This document shows, piece after piece, positions 7,702-14,122 of a DNA stretch of 18,065 bases. This stretch comes from an uncultured Oscillospiraceae bacterium (GTDB taxonomy: Bacteria; Bacillota_A; Clostridia; Oscillospirales; Oscillospiraceae): NCBI GenBank assembly GCA_944385265.1, contig CALWWO010000085.1, positions 1 to 18,065 on the forward strand. Direction: 5' to 3'. The notes below the pieces were generated by a model. The model saw nothing but the letters and a program-made list of their open reading frames with translations, did no database searches and was not told the DNA's origin. The translations under genes were made by a program, and so were the position numbers. Positions within the stretch are counted from its first letter, which is position 1; each line of letters begins with the position of its first letter.

Positions 7702-9186
7702 ATGACGATAAAGGAGATAGAGGAGCGCTCAGGCATTCCGCGCGCGAATCTAAGGTATTACGAGGAGGTAGGGCTCGTAAGCCCGAAGCGGCTGGAAAAC
7801 GGATACCGCGATTATTCGGATAGCGATCTTGAGGAGCTGATGCGGATAAAGCTGCTGCGCAGCCTTGATATACCGGTGGAGGAAATAAAAAAGCTGCAAT
7901 CGGGAGATATAACGCTTGACAGCGCGCTGCAAAACAGGACGTGGGAAATGCGGCAGACGCTCGAAAAGCTCGACTATGCGGAGCGGCTCGGAAGCGATAT
8001 ATATGACCAGGTGACGTCGTACGAAACGCTCGACGGCGAAAAATATCTTAAATATGTTCCGCAGGATGAGAGCCGACAGGCGAGCGCTAAGGCAGCGCAA
8101 AAGGATGTGATGCCGGCATATCCGGTAAGGCGGTATTTTGCGCGCATACTCGATTTTGGATTGTATGGTCTTATTTGGCAGATACCGCTTGGGCTGCTCG
8201 GCATAAACACTGCTGCGCTGTTTTCTTTCGTGACCGTATTTCTCGATGTTATCGTGATACTTGCGGTCGAGCCGCTGCTTTTGTGCCTGTGGGGGACAAC
8301 GCCGGGCAAAAAGCTTTTGGGAATACGGCTTGAGAACGTGTACGGCGGTAAGCCGCATTATGTCGAATCGCTTTGCCGTACGTTCAGCCTTTTATACCAC
8401 GGGTATGGGCTTTTCATTCCGATAGTAAGCCTTTATTGCATGTGGAAAAGCTTCAGGAAAAACAAAAGGGGAGAAAAGCTCGCCTGGGAAGGCGCGGATT
8501 ACCCCGTGATGATGTACGACCGGATAGGAAAACTGAGAAAAGCAGCGTACGCCGGCGCATGGTGCCTGCTTCTGCTCGCGTTTGTGGTGAGCTATACGGA
8601 ATCGCGTTTGCCGCCTAATCGCGGGAATATTACCGTGACTGAATACGCCGAAAATTTCAACTATGTCACAGGATTCAACTTCAGCAAATACCTGGATGAG
8701 GGAGACGGCGGCTGGCTCGGAGACGACGGAACGTGGACCGAGGGGCAGTATTTCCCGTTTGTACTACTCACGGGGAGCTGGGGACTTGGAAACGATTATA
8801 TATCTAATCCCCCTGAGCTCCAGCCGGAATTTCACTGTACGGAGAAAGACGGCGCGCTGACTTCCGTGGGATTTTCGATGGAGTGCGGCGAGACCGAGCA
8901 GTGGATAGGGACGAATATGAACCTGATAAATATGACGGCGCAGGCGTTTTTCACGTCGGAAACCGGCGCGATTGACGCGCTGATTTTACCTGAGAAACTG
9001 ATATGGCGGCTGAATTCGTACAATATGTTCCAAAGCTTTGAGTTCGAGACCGGCGGCTTCCGCCTTATATATGATATCGATTATTACGGATATCACGCAT
9101 TTTCAAGCTTCGCCGTCTCGATGGATGACGACGATATGCCCGGCAAATACTACCGCTGCAATTTTACAATAGAAAAAATCGGCTAG
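7702..9186 (+). CDS. MerR-type HTH fused to RDD membrane domain and ectodomain (paralogue 4)
   Basis: Same architecture as paralogue 3, 494 aa. The MerR HTH spans residues 1-66 (MTIKEIEERSGIPRANLRYY, GLVSPKRLENGYRDYSDSDL, then IPVEEIKKLQSG). A charged helix follows at 68-105 with the LDGEKYL motif at 110-116. The RDD domain begins with VRRYFARILD (142-151). Hydrophobic stretches lie near 152-196 (two helices), 227-247 and 281-297, with GTTPGKKLLGIRL (198-210) as the conserved loop. The ectodomain starts LPPNRGNITVTEYAENFNY (303-321) and is the most diverged of the four. GAGGAG at 7691-7696 supports the start. A strong terminator shared with the ZIP gene follows. The HTH is better conserved between paralogues 3 and 4 than the ectodomain, as expected for regulators with related operators and different signals. 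The target genes other than its own promoter are unknown. Confidence 0.85.
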   Translation: MTIKEIEERSGIPRANLRYYEEVGLVSPKRLENGYRDYSDSDLEELMRIKLLRSLDIPVEEIKKLQSGDITLDSALQNRTWEMRQTLEKLDYAERLGSDIYDQVTSYETLDGEKYLKYVPQDESRQASAKAAQKDVMPAYPVRRYFARILDFGLYGLIWQIPLGLLGINTAALFSFVTVFLDVIVILAVEPLLLCLWGTTPGKKLLGIRLENVYGGKPHYVESLCRTFSLLYHGYGLFIPIVSLYCMWKSFRKNKRGEKLAWEGADYPVMMYDRIGKLRKAAYAGAWCLLLLAFVVSYTESRLPPNRGNITVTEYAENFNYVTGFNFSKYLDEGDGGWLGDDGTWTEGQYFPFVLLTGSWGLGNDYISNPPELQPEFHCTEKDGALTSVGFSMECGETEQWIGTNMNLINMTAQAFFTSETGAIDALILPEKLIWRLNSYNMFQSFEFETGGFRLIYDIDYYGYHAFSSFAVSMDDDDMPGKYYRCNFTIEKIG

Positions 9187-9205
9187 ATAAAACGCTGCTC
9201 ATAAT

Positions 9206-9239
9206 AAAACCGCACCTCGATATTTCGAGGTGCGGTTTT
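9206..9239. terminator. Bidirectional terminator between MerR-RDD paralogue 4 and the ZIP gene
   Basis: A 15-bp perfect stem (9206-9220 with 9225-9239) has a TATT loop. An A run on the left arm and a T run on the right arm give a U tract in either direction, so it serves both convergent genes. Confidence 0.93.
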
Positions 9240-9271
9240 GAGCGATATGATCAAATAGTGCTTTTCAAGGC

Positions 9272-10132
9272 TTATGCGTATATTATTATCATTCCGACGA
9301 TGATTCCGATAAGCGCGGCGAACGCCGGCATTTTAGAGCGCCACATAAGTATTGCCTCAGGAAACAGCTCGCCCAGCACGACGTACAGCATCGCGCCGCT
9401 TGCAAAGCTGAGAGCGAGCGCAAGCGCCACAGGATTTAGCGTTCCGAGATAATATCCCAAAAGCGCGCCGAGTATGGTTGGCGCTCCGCTAAGTGCGGTA
9501 ACGGATACGGCTCTTAATTTTTTCATCCCGCCGGCTATTAGCGGCACCGATACCGCCATGCCCTCTGGAATGTTGTGGAGACCTATTACTATGGCAAGCG
9601 CTATATAGCTACTCGCGTTTGCCCCTCCCTGCCCGGCTGCGTACGATGCGCCGATGACCATCCCCTCAGGGAGATTGTGCAGCGCGATCGCAAACGCCAT
9701 TACAAGACCGGCAATAAAAAGCTGATACGCAGATTCAGTAGTCTTATGGTATTGATAATGGTCGCTGTGTATAAGCTCGTCAAGTCCATCCGCCGTTGCC
9801 GGATGCTCCTCATCAATATGCTCAACCTCGGGATTTGTATGCTTATCAATTATGTAGTTCAAAAAATAGATTACGATATATCCGAAAAGCGTGCCGCCAA
9901 TTACAGTAAACAGTCCGAAGAGCCCCTCACCCACGGAGGCGATTGCCTCAGGCACAAGATCAAAGCAAACTATGCTTATCATGACGCCGCCGGCAAAGCT
10001 TAAAAGCAGGCTTACGATTTTGCTTGAATCCCTGCGGATCACAGCGGCGATGAGACCGCCGAATCCCGTGCCGACGACGCCGGCAATAAATGTGATGATG
10101 ATTATCCAAATGATCGGATTCAATGAAAGCAC
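9272..10132 (-). CDS. ZIP-family divalent metal transporter
   Basis: A membrane carrier predicted to import zinc or a similar divalent metal. It is 286 aa with about eight hydrophobic helices. The two metal-site motifs are intact: HNLPEG (152-157) and HNIPEG (186-191). The loop after TM3 is His/acid-rich (His at about 98, 105, 110, 122, 125, 129), which fits a metal-sensing or metal-buffering loop. The coordinates use GTG at 10132. However, GGAG(TG) lies on top of that codon and 8 nt before a TTG at 10123, so I favour the TTG as the true start (283 aa, beginning Met-Asn-Pro). A strong promoter lies upstream and a shared terminator downstream, so it is monocistronic. It lies divergent from lysA and shows no obvious functional link to it. 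Confidence 0.92.
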   Translation of the reverse strand: MLSLNPIIWIIIITFIAGVVGTGFGGLIAAVIRRDSSKIVSLLLSFAGGVMISIVCFDLVPEAIASVGEGLFGLFTVIGGTLFGYIVIYFLNYIIDKHTNPEVEHIDEEHPATADGLDELIHSDHYQYHKTTESAYQLFIAGLVMAFAIALHNLPEGMVIGASYAAGQGGANASSYIALAIVIGLHNIPEGMAVSVPLIAGGMKKLRAVSVTALSGAPTILGALLGYYLGTLNPVALALALSFASGAMLYVVLGELFPEAILMWRSKMPAFAALIGIIVGMIIIYA

Positions 10133-10166
10133 TCCGTTTCAGTAAAGTTTTAAAGTCAACCTCTTT

Positions 10167-10195
10167 ATTATCCGCCACATTAAGCGCGTTGTCAA
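10167..10195 (-). promoter_or_regulatory. Promoter of the ZIP transporter gene
   Basis: On the minus strand, TTGACA (10190-10195) and GATAAT (10167-10172) are 17 bp apart, a near-consensus vegetative promoter about 35-45 bp before the start codon. I saw no clear Zur or Fur palindrome over it. Confidence 0.82.
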
Positions 10196-10334
10196 TACTA
10201 TAGGCAAATATGGAGAATTATTTGACCCTGTTCAAATAAACGGCAGAGAGTTATAAAAACTGTGCATTTTCCTCACTTTAAAAGAACAAAAAGTTATGCG
10301 TTGTGCTGAAATTATTGAAAATTACAAATTTATG

Positions 10335-10362
10335 TTGTGCTTTTGTGCGTAAAAATGATAAT
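10335..10362 (+). promoter_or_regulatory. Probable promoter of lysA
   Basis: TTGTGC (10335-10340) and GATAAT (10357-10362) have a 16-bp spacer in an AT-rich region. The RNA would start near 10369, giving a leader of only about 37 nt, too short for a lysine riboswitch. The remaining divergent gap (10196-10334) holds no gene that I can see. Confidence 0.5.
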
Positions 10363-10405
10363 ATTAAAGTTATCAATATAACATATAAGGGGGAAGGGAA
10401 GAGCT

Positions 10406-11695
10406 ATGCTTTATGAAAATACCACAGTAAAAAACGGACACCTGTATTTTGCCGGACGCGACACGGTCGAGCTTGCAAAAAAATACGGCACTCCGCTTTA
10501 TTTGATGGATGAGGCGAAGCTGCGCGCTAATTGCAGGACATATGTCGGCGCTATGTCTAAATATTTTGACAAGGCGCTTCCGCTCTATGCCAGCAAAGCT
10601 CTGTCCTGTAAGCGTATTTATGAGATAATCGCAGAAGAGGGGATGGGCGCGGACGTCGTTTCAATAGGCGAGCTGCATATTGCAAAAAAGGCATGCTTCC
10701 CTATGGAAAAAATCTTCTTTCACGGGAACAGCAAGTCAGATTATGAGATCGAATACGCGATCGACAGCGGCATAGGATATTTTGTGATAGACAATCATGA
10801 GGAACTTGAAGCTGTAAACGAGGTAGCGGGCAGGCACGGGATAAAGCAGAAAGCAATTTTAAGGCTCACCCCCGGAATAGATCCGCATACGTTTGAGGCG
10901 GTCTCTACAGGCAAGGTCGATTCAAAATTCGGTGTCGCGATAGAGACGGGACAGGCTGAGGAATTTCTGAAAGCCGCGCTTTCAAAAGAGAATATAGAAG
11001 TGTGCGGATACCATACGCACGTCGGCTCACAGGTTTTTGAAAGCAGCGTTTTTTATGACGCGGCTGACATTATGCTTAGATTCCTCTCTGATATGCGCGA
11101 TAAGCTTGGATATACCGCGAAGATACTCAATCTCGGCGGCGGATACGGCGTGAGATACGTTGAGACCGACCCGGTCGTCGATATAGCGGACGAGCTGAGG
11201 AAGGTCGCGGAGCATATAAACGGCGTTTGCTCGAAGCTCGGCATTCCGGCTCCGTGTGTGATCGTCGAGCCGGGGAGGAGCATCGTTGCTGATGCCGGTA
11301 TGACGCTGTACACCGTCGAGGCTGTAAAAAATATCCCCGAATATAAAAATTATGTTCTTATCGACGGCGGTATGACCGATAATCCGCGGTATGCGCTGTA
11401 TAAGTCAAAATATACGATAATGCTTGCAAGCAAGGCGGATAAAGAGCCGGAGCTTGAGTATACGATAGGCGGAAGGTGCTGTGAAAGCGGCGATATGGTA
11501 CAGGAAAACGTAAAGCTTCCCGCACCGGAGAGGGGCGATACGCTCGCCGTGTTTACAACGGGCGCGTATAACTACTCGATGTCTTCAAATTACAACGCTG
11601 TCCCGCGTCCTCCGATCGTCATGGTAGACGGCGAAAACGACTACATAGCTGTAAGGCGCGAAACTATTGACGATCTCGCGGCGAGAGAGATGTGA
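10406..11695 (+). CDS. lysA: Diaminopimelate decarboxylase
   Basis: Catalyses the last step of lysine biosynthesis: PLP-dependent decarboxylation of meso-diaminopimelate to L-lysine, in the cytoplasm. It is 429 aa, normal for the family. An alanine-racemase-like barrel holds YASKA (61-65), in which Lys64 binds PLP, HTHVGSQ (203-209), LNLGGGYGV (241-249, PLP phosphate) and EPGRSIV (288-294). The C-terminal domain has GGRCCESGDM (355-364), with the catalytic Cys and the substrate-binding Glu contributed across the dimer, and FTTGAYNYSMSSNYN (383-397). The start is ATG at 10406, preceded by the purine-rich AGGGGGAAGGGAAG. No other lysine gene is adjacent. A hairpin-rich region follows. Confidence 0.97.
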   Translation: MLYENTTVKNGHLYFAGRDTVELAKKYGTPLYLMDEAKLRANCRTYVGAMSKYFDKALPLYASKALSCKRIYEIIAEEGMGADVVSIGELHIAKKACFPMEKIFFHGNSKSDYEIEYAIDSGIGYFVIDNHEELEAVNEVAGRHGIKQKAILRLTPGIDPHTFEAVSTGKVDSKFGVAIETGQAEEFLKAALSKENIEVCGYHTHVGSQVFESSVFYDAADIMLRFLSDMRDKLGYTAKILNLGGGYGVRYVETDPVVDIADELRKVAEHINGVCSKLGIPAPCVIVEPGRSIVADAGMTLYTVEAVKNIPEYKNYVLIDGGMTDNPRYALYKSKYTIMLASKADKEPELEYTIGGRCCESGDMVQENVKLPAPERGDTLAVFTTGAYNYSMSSNYNAVPRPPIVMVDGENDYIAVRRETIDDLAAREM

Positions 11696-11774
11696 TATAA
11701 TATCCGCTTTGCGGATATTATACTTGTGATTTAAGCCCTTTTCCTCGCCCCTTATGGGGCAACCGGAAAATATG
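11696..11774 (+). repeat. Copy 1 of a diverged ~80-bp intergenic repeat
   Basis: Begins directly at the lysA stop codon. A 12-bp perfect hairpin (11696-11707 with 11711-11722) is followed by ATACTTG, a short linker and a second hairpin GCCCC-TTAT-GGGGC, then AACCGGAAA. The same order recurs in copy 2 at 11808-11888. Neither copy shows an open reading frame. Confidence 0.7.
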
Positions 11775-11780
11775 GCACAT

Positions 11781-11811
11781 TATAGCATAACGTCTTCGCC
11801 GTTATGCTATA
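11781..11811. other. Perfect 12-bp hairpin between the two repeat copies
   Basis: TATAGCATAACG (11781-11792) pairs with CGTTATGCTATA (11800-11811) around a 7-nt loop. The right arm overlaps the start of repeat copy 2. There is no U run, so it is not a standard terminator. Confidence 0.7.
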
Positions 11812-11888
11812 ATATCATCCGCTAGACGGATATTATACTTGAGATTCAAGTCCTTTTCCGCGCTGCCTATAGCGGCAACCGGAAATAT
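11808..11888 (+). repeat. Copy 2 of a diverged ~80-bp intergenic repeat
   Basis: Aligns with copy 1 along its length. The first hairpin keeps its outer stem with a 3-nt bulge. The second is GCTGC-CTATA-GCGGC, which can still pair in RNA through one U-G wobble although several bases differ from copy 1; the pattern suggests that structure, not sequence, is kept. Further imperfect hairpins follow at 11894-11926 and 11937-11958. A third partial match to the repeat tail (CCGGAAAA-N3-GGC-N-CATTATA) occurs near 11968-11990. Confidence 0.7.
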
Positions 11889-12006
11889 AATCCATTTTTC
11901 GTACGGACATGCGCCGGACGGAAAATACTTTTCATTGCGCAAAGGTTTACATTTGCGCGAAGCAAAGCCGGAAAAGACGGCGCATTATACCAATGATAAT
12001 ATAGAA

Positions 12007-12037
12007 AAAACCTGCTGAATTTATTTCAGCAGGTTTT
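12007..12037. terminator. Bidirectional terminator between lysA and the YitT-family gene
   Basis: A 13-bp stem (12007-12019 with 12025-12037) has a 5-nt loop, with A residues on the left and T residues on the right flank. It serves both convergent transcription units. The stretch to 12107 holds no gene. Confidence 0.88.
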
Positions 12038-12107
12038 ACTTTTTAGTTTGACTTTTCACATTCGCGTTGTTCGCTAAATGCTGCCGGTATGTAGCGCATA
12101 AGACATG

Positions 12108-12734
12108 TTATTTAGCTTTTTCACGTTCGCGCTTTTTTTCGGGCAGCTTAAAATTTTGTATGATCCCGATAATTTGACCGGAGAGCACCACGGTGAACAG
12201 CGAATATATGATTTTGACCGGCGGGATATAGGTGAGCGACAGAGCCAGCACCGCAATATCCGAAATGAGATATATCCACCTGATATCCGCTTTTGTAAGA
12301 GCGGATATACTCATGGCAAGCGCATCATCCCCTCCGGGAGCGCCGCCGGCGCGCACACTGAGACCGACGCCGATTCCTACGAAGGCAGCGCCGATTATAG
12401 ACGCGGCGAGAGGAGCTTCCGCAAGTTGCGGCCACAGAGGATCGAACTGCTCAAAAATATAATAAAAAACGGAGAAGCCTCCGCCAGCCACTATCGAATA
12501 TGCAATGAAGCTTTTGCCAAGGACCTTAAGCCCAAGACAGTAGCACGCGAAGTTCAGGATCAGCCCTGAAACAGCGGGAGAGATATTAAACCAGTGCTTC
12601 AACAAAATCGTCGAGCCAAGGACGCCGCCCTCCGTAACACCGGAAAACGAGTGGACGTTATACAGCCCAAACGCTAAAATCGCGCTGCCGAGCAGCGCTA
12701 TGAGACAATTTTTGGTCTTTATGCGCGAGAACAC
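12108..12734 (-). CDS. YitT-family integral membrane protein, short form
   Basis: A multi-pass membrane protein of unknown biochemical role. It is 208 aa with about five hydrophobic helices. The two glycine-rich signatures of the family are present: FSGVTEGGVLGS (30-41) and RAGGAPGGDDALAM (127-140). Typical YitT proteins are around 280 aa and end in a soluble DUF2179 domain; here the protein stops after the last helix with a charged tail (KLPEKKREREKAK), so it is a naturally short form rather than a visibly broken gene. The start is GTG at 12734, with AAAGGA 9 nt upstream. It has its own near-consensus promoter and the terminator at 12007-12037, so it is monocistronic. Confidence 0.87.
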   Translation of the reverse strand: MFSRIKTKNCLIALLGSAILAFGLYNVHSFSGVTEGGVLGSTILLKHWFNISPAVSGLILNFACYCLGLKVLGKSFIAYSIVAGGGFSVFYYIFEQFDPLWPQLAEAPLAASIIGAAFVGIGVGLSVRAGGAPGGDDALAMSISALTKADIRWIYLISDIAVLALSLTYIPPVKIIYSLFTVVLSGQIIGIIQNFKLPEKKREREKAK

Positions 12735-12768
12735 AATATCAAATCCTTTCTAAATATTGACCAGTATA

Positions 12769-12797
12769 ATTATAACACAAATCAAACAAGCTTTCAA
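12769..12797 (-). promoter_or_regulatory. Promoter of the YitT-family gene
   Basis: On the minus strand, TTGAAA (12792-12797) and TATAAT (12769-12774) are 17 bp apart, about 35 bp before the start codon. It sits just beyond the terminator of the upstream operon. Confidence 0.82.
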
Positions 12798-12806
12798 CAG
12801 CAAAAG

Positions 12807-12832
12807 CGCCCTCAAGCTTTAGCTTGAGGGCG
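12807..12832 (-). terminator. Terminator of the RR-HK-glycosyltransferase operon
   Basis: CGCCCTCAAGCT (12807-12818) pairs perfectly with AGCTTGAGGGCG (12821-12832). Read on the minus strand the stem is followed by a short U run (CTTTTG). It lies 17 bp beyond the glycosyltransferase stop codon. Confidence 0.8.
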
Positions 12833-12848
12833 GCAGTTTATATTGCGT

Positions 12849-14120
12849 TTATATTTTGTTTATCTCTCCGCGGATCTCGGCGAGATTTTTTGACCGGGTA
12901 TGGGCTATCGGCGTCCACTCTACTTTTTTAAACATTGCCGTGAGTGAGATCGGGATATATGTCATCATGAAAAACGGGAAGGTAAACATGTATAGTATTT
13001 TACGAGGCTTGGAGGTTAGGATATTTTTCCATTCTGTTATAGTCGTGACAGCTCCGACCCAGAACATTGTAAAATAGATGTTAGCGAGCAGCAACAACAC
13101 GGAATGGAAAGCTTCAAGAACATTGTGCTGCTGCAGCACAGCCAATATCAGCATACTGATATTGGCTACAACCCCTATTGCCGACAAAATTATTGCGGGC
13201 ATGATCGTCATGCTCATGTCAAAGCAGGAAAAGCTGCGGCGTTTGAAAATATTTGCTATAAGCGAGTAACCGTAATTGCGGAAGACCTGCAAATACCCCT
13301 TTGCCCAACGCAGACGTTGATTCCACGATTGCTTGAAGGTGACCGGCTGCTCGTCATAAAGCACCGCTGTGGGACAGTAGGCGATAATTTCTCCGTCTAT
13401 GACGTTATGTATCGTAAACTGTATATCCTCGGTAAGCAGGAAAAATTTCCAGCCGCCGAATTTTTCGATGATCTCCCGCGCAAACATAAAGCCGGTCCCG
13501 GATACGGCGCAGCTCGTACCGAGCAGCGTACGCGGATAGTTTAAGTATTTCGACTCGCGTAAAAACCAGAGGGCATAGCCGGCGGATATCCAGTTATCGC
13601 CGTAGTTTTTAGAATTTCTGTAGCTTGTAATGATCTTATGACCGGCGGAAAATGTCTTGTTCATCTCCGCAATATAGTTCTCGTCAAGGACGTTATCCGC
13701 GTCAAACACAAAATACGCATCAAATGGATCGTCGGCGTAATCGCGGTTTATGCAATCTATCAGGTATTCAAGAGCGTAGCCCTTGCCGACCCGTACTTTA
13801 TTGAAGCGCTCATATACGACGGCGCCCGCGTCCCGCGCAAGCTGCGCGGTGTTGTCCGTACAGTTGTCGGCGGCTACAAAAATCGTGATATATTTCTGCG
13901 GATATGTCTGCGCCTTTATGCTGTCGATCAAGTGCGTGATCACGGCGCTCTCATTTCTCGCGGAGATCAGCACGGCATATCTATGCAGCGCCATAGGCTC
14001 GCGCGGCTCATTATTCTGCTTCTTATGAAGCAGAATATATATGATATAGAATAATTGATACGAATAGCAGATGCAGAATATCGTAGAAATCAGAAAGTTA
14101 ATATTTTGAACGATTTCCAT
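12849..14120 (-). CDS. Membrane-bound family 2 glycosyltransferase
   Basis: Predicted to transfer sugar from a nucleotide sugar to a growing glycan or lipid at the inner face of the membrane. It is 423 aa. A signal-anchor-like helix lies at about 9-32, the GT-A domain at about 47-275, and three or four further helices between about 302 and 395. The GT2 motifs are complete: AVLISARNES (49-58), VAADNCTDNT (82-91), the DxD metal site in FDADN (139-143), the acceptor-site TED (230-232) and QRLRW (268-272). TED plus QxxRW is found in processive, cellulose- or hyaluronan-synthase-like enzymes, so polymer synthesis is likely but the sugar is unknown. Its ATG is 2 nt after the kinase stop and its ribosome binding site (GGAAGGG) lies inside the kinase reading frame, so the genes are co-translated. 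Confidence 0.93.
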   Translation of the reverse strand: MEIVQNINFLISTIFCICYSYQLFYIIYILLHKKQNNEPREPMALHRYAVLISARNESAVITHLIDSIKAQTYPQKYITIFVAADNCTDNTAQLARDAGAVVYERFNKVRVGKGYALEYLIDCINRDYADDPFDAYFVFDADNVLDENYIAEMNKTFSAGHKIITSYRNSKNYGDNWISAGYALWFLRESKYLNYPRTLLGTSCAVSGTGFMFAREIIEKFGGWKFFLLTEDIQFTIHNVIDGEIIAYCPTAVLYDEQPVTFKQSWNQRLRWAKGYLQVFRNYGYSLIANIFKRRSFSCFDMSMTIMPAIILSAIGVVANISMLILAVLQQHNVLEAFHSVLLLLANIYFTMFWVGAVTTITEWKNILTSKPRKILYMFTFPFFMMTYIPISLTAMFKKVEWTPIAHTRSKNLAEIRGEINKI

Positions 14121-14122
14121 AC

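Noticed and set aside
7750..8358. 202-aa open frame on the minus strand
   Set aside because: Antisense to the MerR and RDD domains of paralogue 4, whose motifs are intact in the plus frame; a shadow frame.
10363..10405. Lysine riboswitch upstream of lysA
   Set aside because: The predicted leader is only about 37 nt and the whole gap to the ZIP promoter lacks the multi-helix L-box layout.
11696..11990. CRISPR array
   Set aside because: The repeats are about 80 bp, diverged, only two or three in number and without regular unique spacers; no cas genes are nearby.
12055..12131. Near-identical 14-mers (TTTTCAC-N-TTCGCG) at 12055 and 12118 as a target-site duplication
   Set aside because: No inverted ends or transposase lie between them, and one copy is simply the end of the YitT-family coding sequence; chance or minor duplication is enough to explain it.
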